Shown: in pieces, positions 10,335-12,773 of the stretch
Layout: every line of letters starts with the position of its first letter
Numbering within the stretch: position 1 is the first letter of the stretch
From: an uncultured Zetaproteobacteria bacterium
Lineage (GTDB): Bacteria > Pseudomonadota > Zetaproteobacteria > Mariprofundales > Mariprofundaceae
DNA: 12,773 bases
Assembly (NCBI GenBank): GCA_913056285.1
Contig: CAJXNE010000045.1
Coordinates: 1-12,773 of the forward strand
Direction: 5' to 3'
Notes under the pieces: model-generated
What the model saw: only the letters and a program-made list of their open reading frames with translations
What the model was told of the DNA's origin: nothing
The model's database searches: none
Position numbers and translations under genes: made by a program

Positions 10335-12773
10335 ATGATTGCTAAAATCATTGATGCGAGCCTGCGCAATAAATTAATCATCCTGATTTTCACCGGTCTG
10401 CTGGTGGCGGCGGGCGGCTTTGCGGTGAAGCATATTTCACTCGATGCCATCCCTGATCTCTCTGATGTGCAGGTAATCGTGTTTACCGATTATGCCGGTC
10501 AGGCGCCGCAGGTGGTCGAGGATCAGGTCACCTATCCATTGACCACCGCTATGCTGGCCGTACCGCATGCCAAGGTGGTGCGCGGCTATTCCTTTTTCGG
10601 GTTTTCCGTTGTCTATATCATCTTTGAGGATGGCACGGATATGTACTGGGCGCGTTCGCGCGTGCTGGAATATCTGAATTATGTGGCTGGACGATTGCCG
10701 GCCGGCGTCACCCCCTCGCTGGGACCGGATGCGACCGGCGTGGGCTGGATTTATGAATACGCGCTGGTGGATAAGTCAGGCAAGCATGACCTGGCTGAAC
10801 TGCGCTCGATTCAGGACTGGTACATGCGTTATGCCCTGCAGACTGTGAACGGCGTATCGGAAGTCGCCTCGATGGGTGGTTTCATCAAGCAGTATCAGGT
10901 TGAAGTCGATCCCAATGCACTGGCGGAATACGGCATTCCGCTGGCCAAGGTCAAACATGCCATTAAACGCTCTAATAATGATGTGGGCGGCAGGCTCATC
11001 GAGATGGGCGAAACCGAATACATGGTGCGAGGCAAGGGTTATCTCAAAGGTATTGCCGATCTGGAGAGTATTCCGGTCGGTGTGGATAACCATGGTACGC
11101 CGATCCTGTTGCGCAATGTGGCGCATATTCATCTCGGCCCTGAACTCAGGCGCGGGTTGGTAGAGCTCAATGGCAAAGGTGAAGTGGCCGGCGGTGTGAT
11201 TATCATGCGTTATGGCGAGAATGCACTGCATACCATTGAGGCGGTACGGGCCAAGCTGGATGAGCTGAAGAAAGGCTTGCCGGAAGGCGTGGAAATTGTC
11301 CCGACCTATGATCGTGGCGGCCTGATCGAACGGGCCGTGGAGAACCTGAAAGACAAATTATTTGAGGAATTTCTGGTTATTTCACTGGTTTGTATGCTGT
11401 TTCTGATGCATGCGCGCTCAGCTCTCGTGGCCATTATCACACTGCCGCTGGGCGTGTTGATCGCATTCATGCTGATGCAATGGCAGGGGCTGGCGGCCAA
11501 TATCATGAGTCTTGGCGGTATTGCCATTACGCTCGGGGCGATGGTCGATGGTGCGATTGTGCTGATCGAGAATGCACACAAACATCTGGAACAGGCGCTG
11601 CATGAAAAGAAAAGTCAAAAAATATCACCACGAAGGCACGAAGGCGCAGAGGAAAGTCAAAACCTTTTGGCAGAGAGAGAAGCCAATGATGAAAATGCTG
11701 TCGGTGAACCGGAGCAAGGCGAAGTGGTATTAACTGCTGCTGAGCGGTGGGTGGCTGTGGGACGGGCTTCGCGTGAAGTGGGGCCGGCGCTGTTTTTCTC
11801 GCTGTTGATTATCACTGTGTCGTATATGGCGATATTTACGCTGGAGGCGCAGGAGGGGCGGTTGTTCAAGCCCTTGGCGTTTACCGCCACCTACGCCATG
11901 ATCGGCTCGGCTGTACTGGCGATTACGCTGGTGCCGCTGCTGATGGGGTGGTTTATCCGGGGCAAGGTGATGCCGGAGGCGAAGAATCCGGTCAATCGCG
12001 CTCTACAGTGGGTGCACGGGCCGATGTTGGCCGGTGCGCTCAAGCATAAGTGGATTACCATACTGGTCGCAATTGGTTTGCTGTTTTCGATGGCCATTCC
12101 GATGGGGAAGATCGGTTCGGAGTTTATGCCGCCGCTGGATGAGGGCGATATTCTCTACATGCCGACCACCTTTCCCGGCATTTCCATTACCAAGGCCAAA
12201 GAACTGGTGCAGCAGACCGACAGGATTCTGAAAACCTTTCCGGAAGTGCAATCCGTGTTTGGCAAGGTGGGGCGTGCCGACTCGGCGACAGATGCAGCGC
12301 CCTTGTCGATGATGGAGACCATTGTGCGGCTGAAGCCGAAGGAGACATGGCCGGATCCGGAGAAAAGCACGCAGGAGCTGATGAAGGAGATGGATGGGGC
12401 CATCAAATTCCCCGGGCTGGCCAATGCCTGGACCTATCCGATCAAAACGCGCATTGACATGCTGTCGACCGGCATTAAAACGCCGATCGGCATCAAGGTG
12501 TCCGGCCCCGATCTGAATGTATTGCAGAAAGTGGGTAAAGATATTGAAAGCGCGGTCAAGTCGCTGCCGGAAACGACATCTGCATTCAGTGATCGTGCCG
12601 CTGGCGGCTATTATCTGGATATTGAGATACAACGTGATCAGGCCGCCCGTTACGGGTTGACGATCGGCGATATCGAGGATGTGATTCAATCCGCGATTGG
12701 CGGCATGAATGTGACGCAAACAGTGGAAGGACTGGAGCGTTATCCGGTGAACCTCAGGTATCAGCGCGATTAC
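10335..12773 (+). CDS. cusA: Heavy-metal RND pump CusA, N-terminal 813 residues
   Basis: This is the proton-driven inner-membrane pump that takes Cu(I)/Ag(I) from periplasm or cytosol and feeds the CusB-CusC channel. The frame is open from ATG 10335 (AGGCGGA, 7 bp upstream) to the window edge; about 240 residues are missing. The HME-RND pattern is clear: LDAIPDLSDVQVIVFT, YPLTTAML, the TM4 segment GAMVDGAIVLIENAHK with D405 of the proton relay, GPALFFSLLIIT, and the docking and porter domains after it. The three methionines that bind metal in E. coli CusA (573, 623, 672) are matched by M609 (YMPTTFPG), M659 (PLSMMET) and M709 (RIDMLSTG), which marks it as the monovalent (Cu/Ag) type rather than CzcA. 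M391 is also kept. Numbering is shifted by 36 after residue about 416 because the cytosolic loop after TM4 is longer than in E. coli. Part of that is a repeat insertion at 11611-11652. Confidence 0.95.
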   Translation, partial: MIAKIIDASLRNKLIILIFTGLLVAAGGFAVKHISLDAIPDLSDVQVIVFTDYAGQAPQVVEDQVTYPLTTAMLAVPHAKVVRGYSFFGFSVVYIIFEDGTDMYWARSRVLEYLNYVAGRLPAGVTPSLGPDATGVGWIYEYALVDKSGKHDLAELRSIQDWYMRYALQTVNGVSEVASMGGFIKQYQVEVDPNALAEYGIPLAKVKHAIKRSNNDVGGRLIEMGETEYMVRGKGYLKGIADLESIPVGVDNHGTPILLRNVAHIHLGPELRRGLVELNGKGEVAGGVIIMRYGENALHTIEAVRAKLDELKKGLPEGVEIVPTYDRGGLIERAVENLKDKLFEEFLVISLVCMLFLMHARSALVAIITLPLGVLIAFMLMQWQGLAANIMSLGGIAITLGAMVDGAIVLIENAHKHLEQALHEKKSQKISPRRHEGAEESQNLLAEREANDENAVGEPEQGEVVLTAAERWVAVGRASREVGPALFFSLLIITVSYMAIFTLEAQEGRLFKPLAFTATYAMIGSAVLAITLVPLLMGWFIRGKVMPEAKNPVNRALQWVHGPMLAGALKHKWITILVAIGLLFSMAIPMGKIGSEFMPPLDEGDILYMPTTFPGISITKAKELVQQTDRILKTFPEVQSVFGKVGRADSATDAAPLSMMETIVRLKPKETWPDPEKSTQELMKEMDGAIKFPGLANAWTYPIKTRIDMLSTGIKTPIGIKVSGPDLNVLQKVGKDIESAVKSLPETTSAFSDRAAGGYYLDIEIQRDQAARYGLTIGDIEDVIQSAIGGMNVTQTVEGLERYPVNLRYQRDY
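11611..11662. repeat. In-frame 42-bp insertion bounded by 10-bp direct repeats inside cusA
   Basis: AAAGTCAAAA occurs at 11611-11620 and again at 11653-11662, exactly 42 bp apart (14 codons). Between them is a core containing CACCACGAAGGCACGAAGG (11627-11645), related to the CACGAA repeat at the bioF-bioH junction. The arrangement looks like a short repeat element flanked by a target duplication. The frame is kept, and it encodes a charged segment (ISPRRHEGAEE) in the loop after TM4. Confidence 0.7.

Noticed and set aside
11629..11652. CRISPR or tandem-repeat array in cusA
   Set aside because: Only two short CACGAAGG units occur, with no regular spacers; it is better described as a single repeat insertion.
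12003..12719. Long minus-strand open frame (238 codons) opposite cusA
   Set aside because: It is antisense to conserved CusA porter-domain sequence; composition and lack of motifs mark it as a shadow.

Overview
The window looks like chromosomal DNA from a member of the Pseudomonadota, probably gamma- or zetaproteobacterial. The pointers are the BioH/BioC-type biotin operon, a comF neighbour, and a CusCBA-type RND metal exporter. I cannot place it more precisely from sequence alone. Base composition is moderate, with a visibly AT-richer patch around 1080-2070.

Layout, left to right. (1) 2-304: the 3' end of rsmA (16S rRNA dimethyltransferase), converging through a double hairpin on (2) a 215-residue protein of unknown function on the minus strand (429-1076), whose upstream DNA holds a perfect 10-bp inverted repeat. 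(3) 1142-2380: a type II toxin-antitoxin pair (PIN toxin, Phd-type antitoxin) with a clear sigma70-like promoter and operator. It lies between an intact glutaredoxin gene (2075-2341) and a truncated second glutaredoxin 3' end (1142-1294). This looks like a small accessory insertion at a glutaredoxin locus. (4) comF and grxC on the minus strand, head-to-head with (5) the biotin operon bioF-bioH-bioC-bioD (3143-6701) on the plus strand. The genes from bioH to bioD overlap. comF and bioF overlap at their start codons, and no bioB lies between them. (6) 6865-12773: a copper/silver resistance block. It comprises a Met/His/Cys-rich secreted protein, a TolC-family outer-membrane factor (cusC-like), a periplasmic adaptor with a heavy-metal-binding N-terminus and a Met-rich tail (cusB), and the first 813 codons of the RND pump (cusA), which runs off the window.

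How the genes work together. BioC and BioH make the pimeloyl chain on acyl carrier protein (methylate malonyl-ACP, then remove the methyl ester). BioF condenses it with alanine and BioD closes the ureido ring; bioA and bioB must be elsewhere. The Cus proteins should form an envelope-spanning channel that expels Cu(I)/Ag(I). The Met-rich secreted protein and the Met-rich adaptor tail are candidate metal-handling parts.

The most unusual structures are these: the split glutaredoxin 3' end around the toxin-antitoxin module; a 42-bp in-frame insertion bounded by 10-bp direct repeats in a cytosolic loop of CusA; a related CACGAA-rich inverted repeat that forms the end of bioF; a 31-codon open frame that exactly bridges cusC and cusB with overlapping stop/start codons at both ends; and the triple CATG start-codon overlap of comF and bioF. 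No tRNA, rRNA, CRISPR array or complete insertion sequence was seen.
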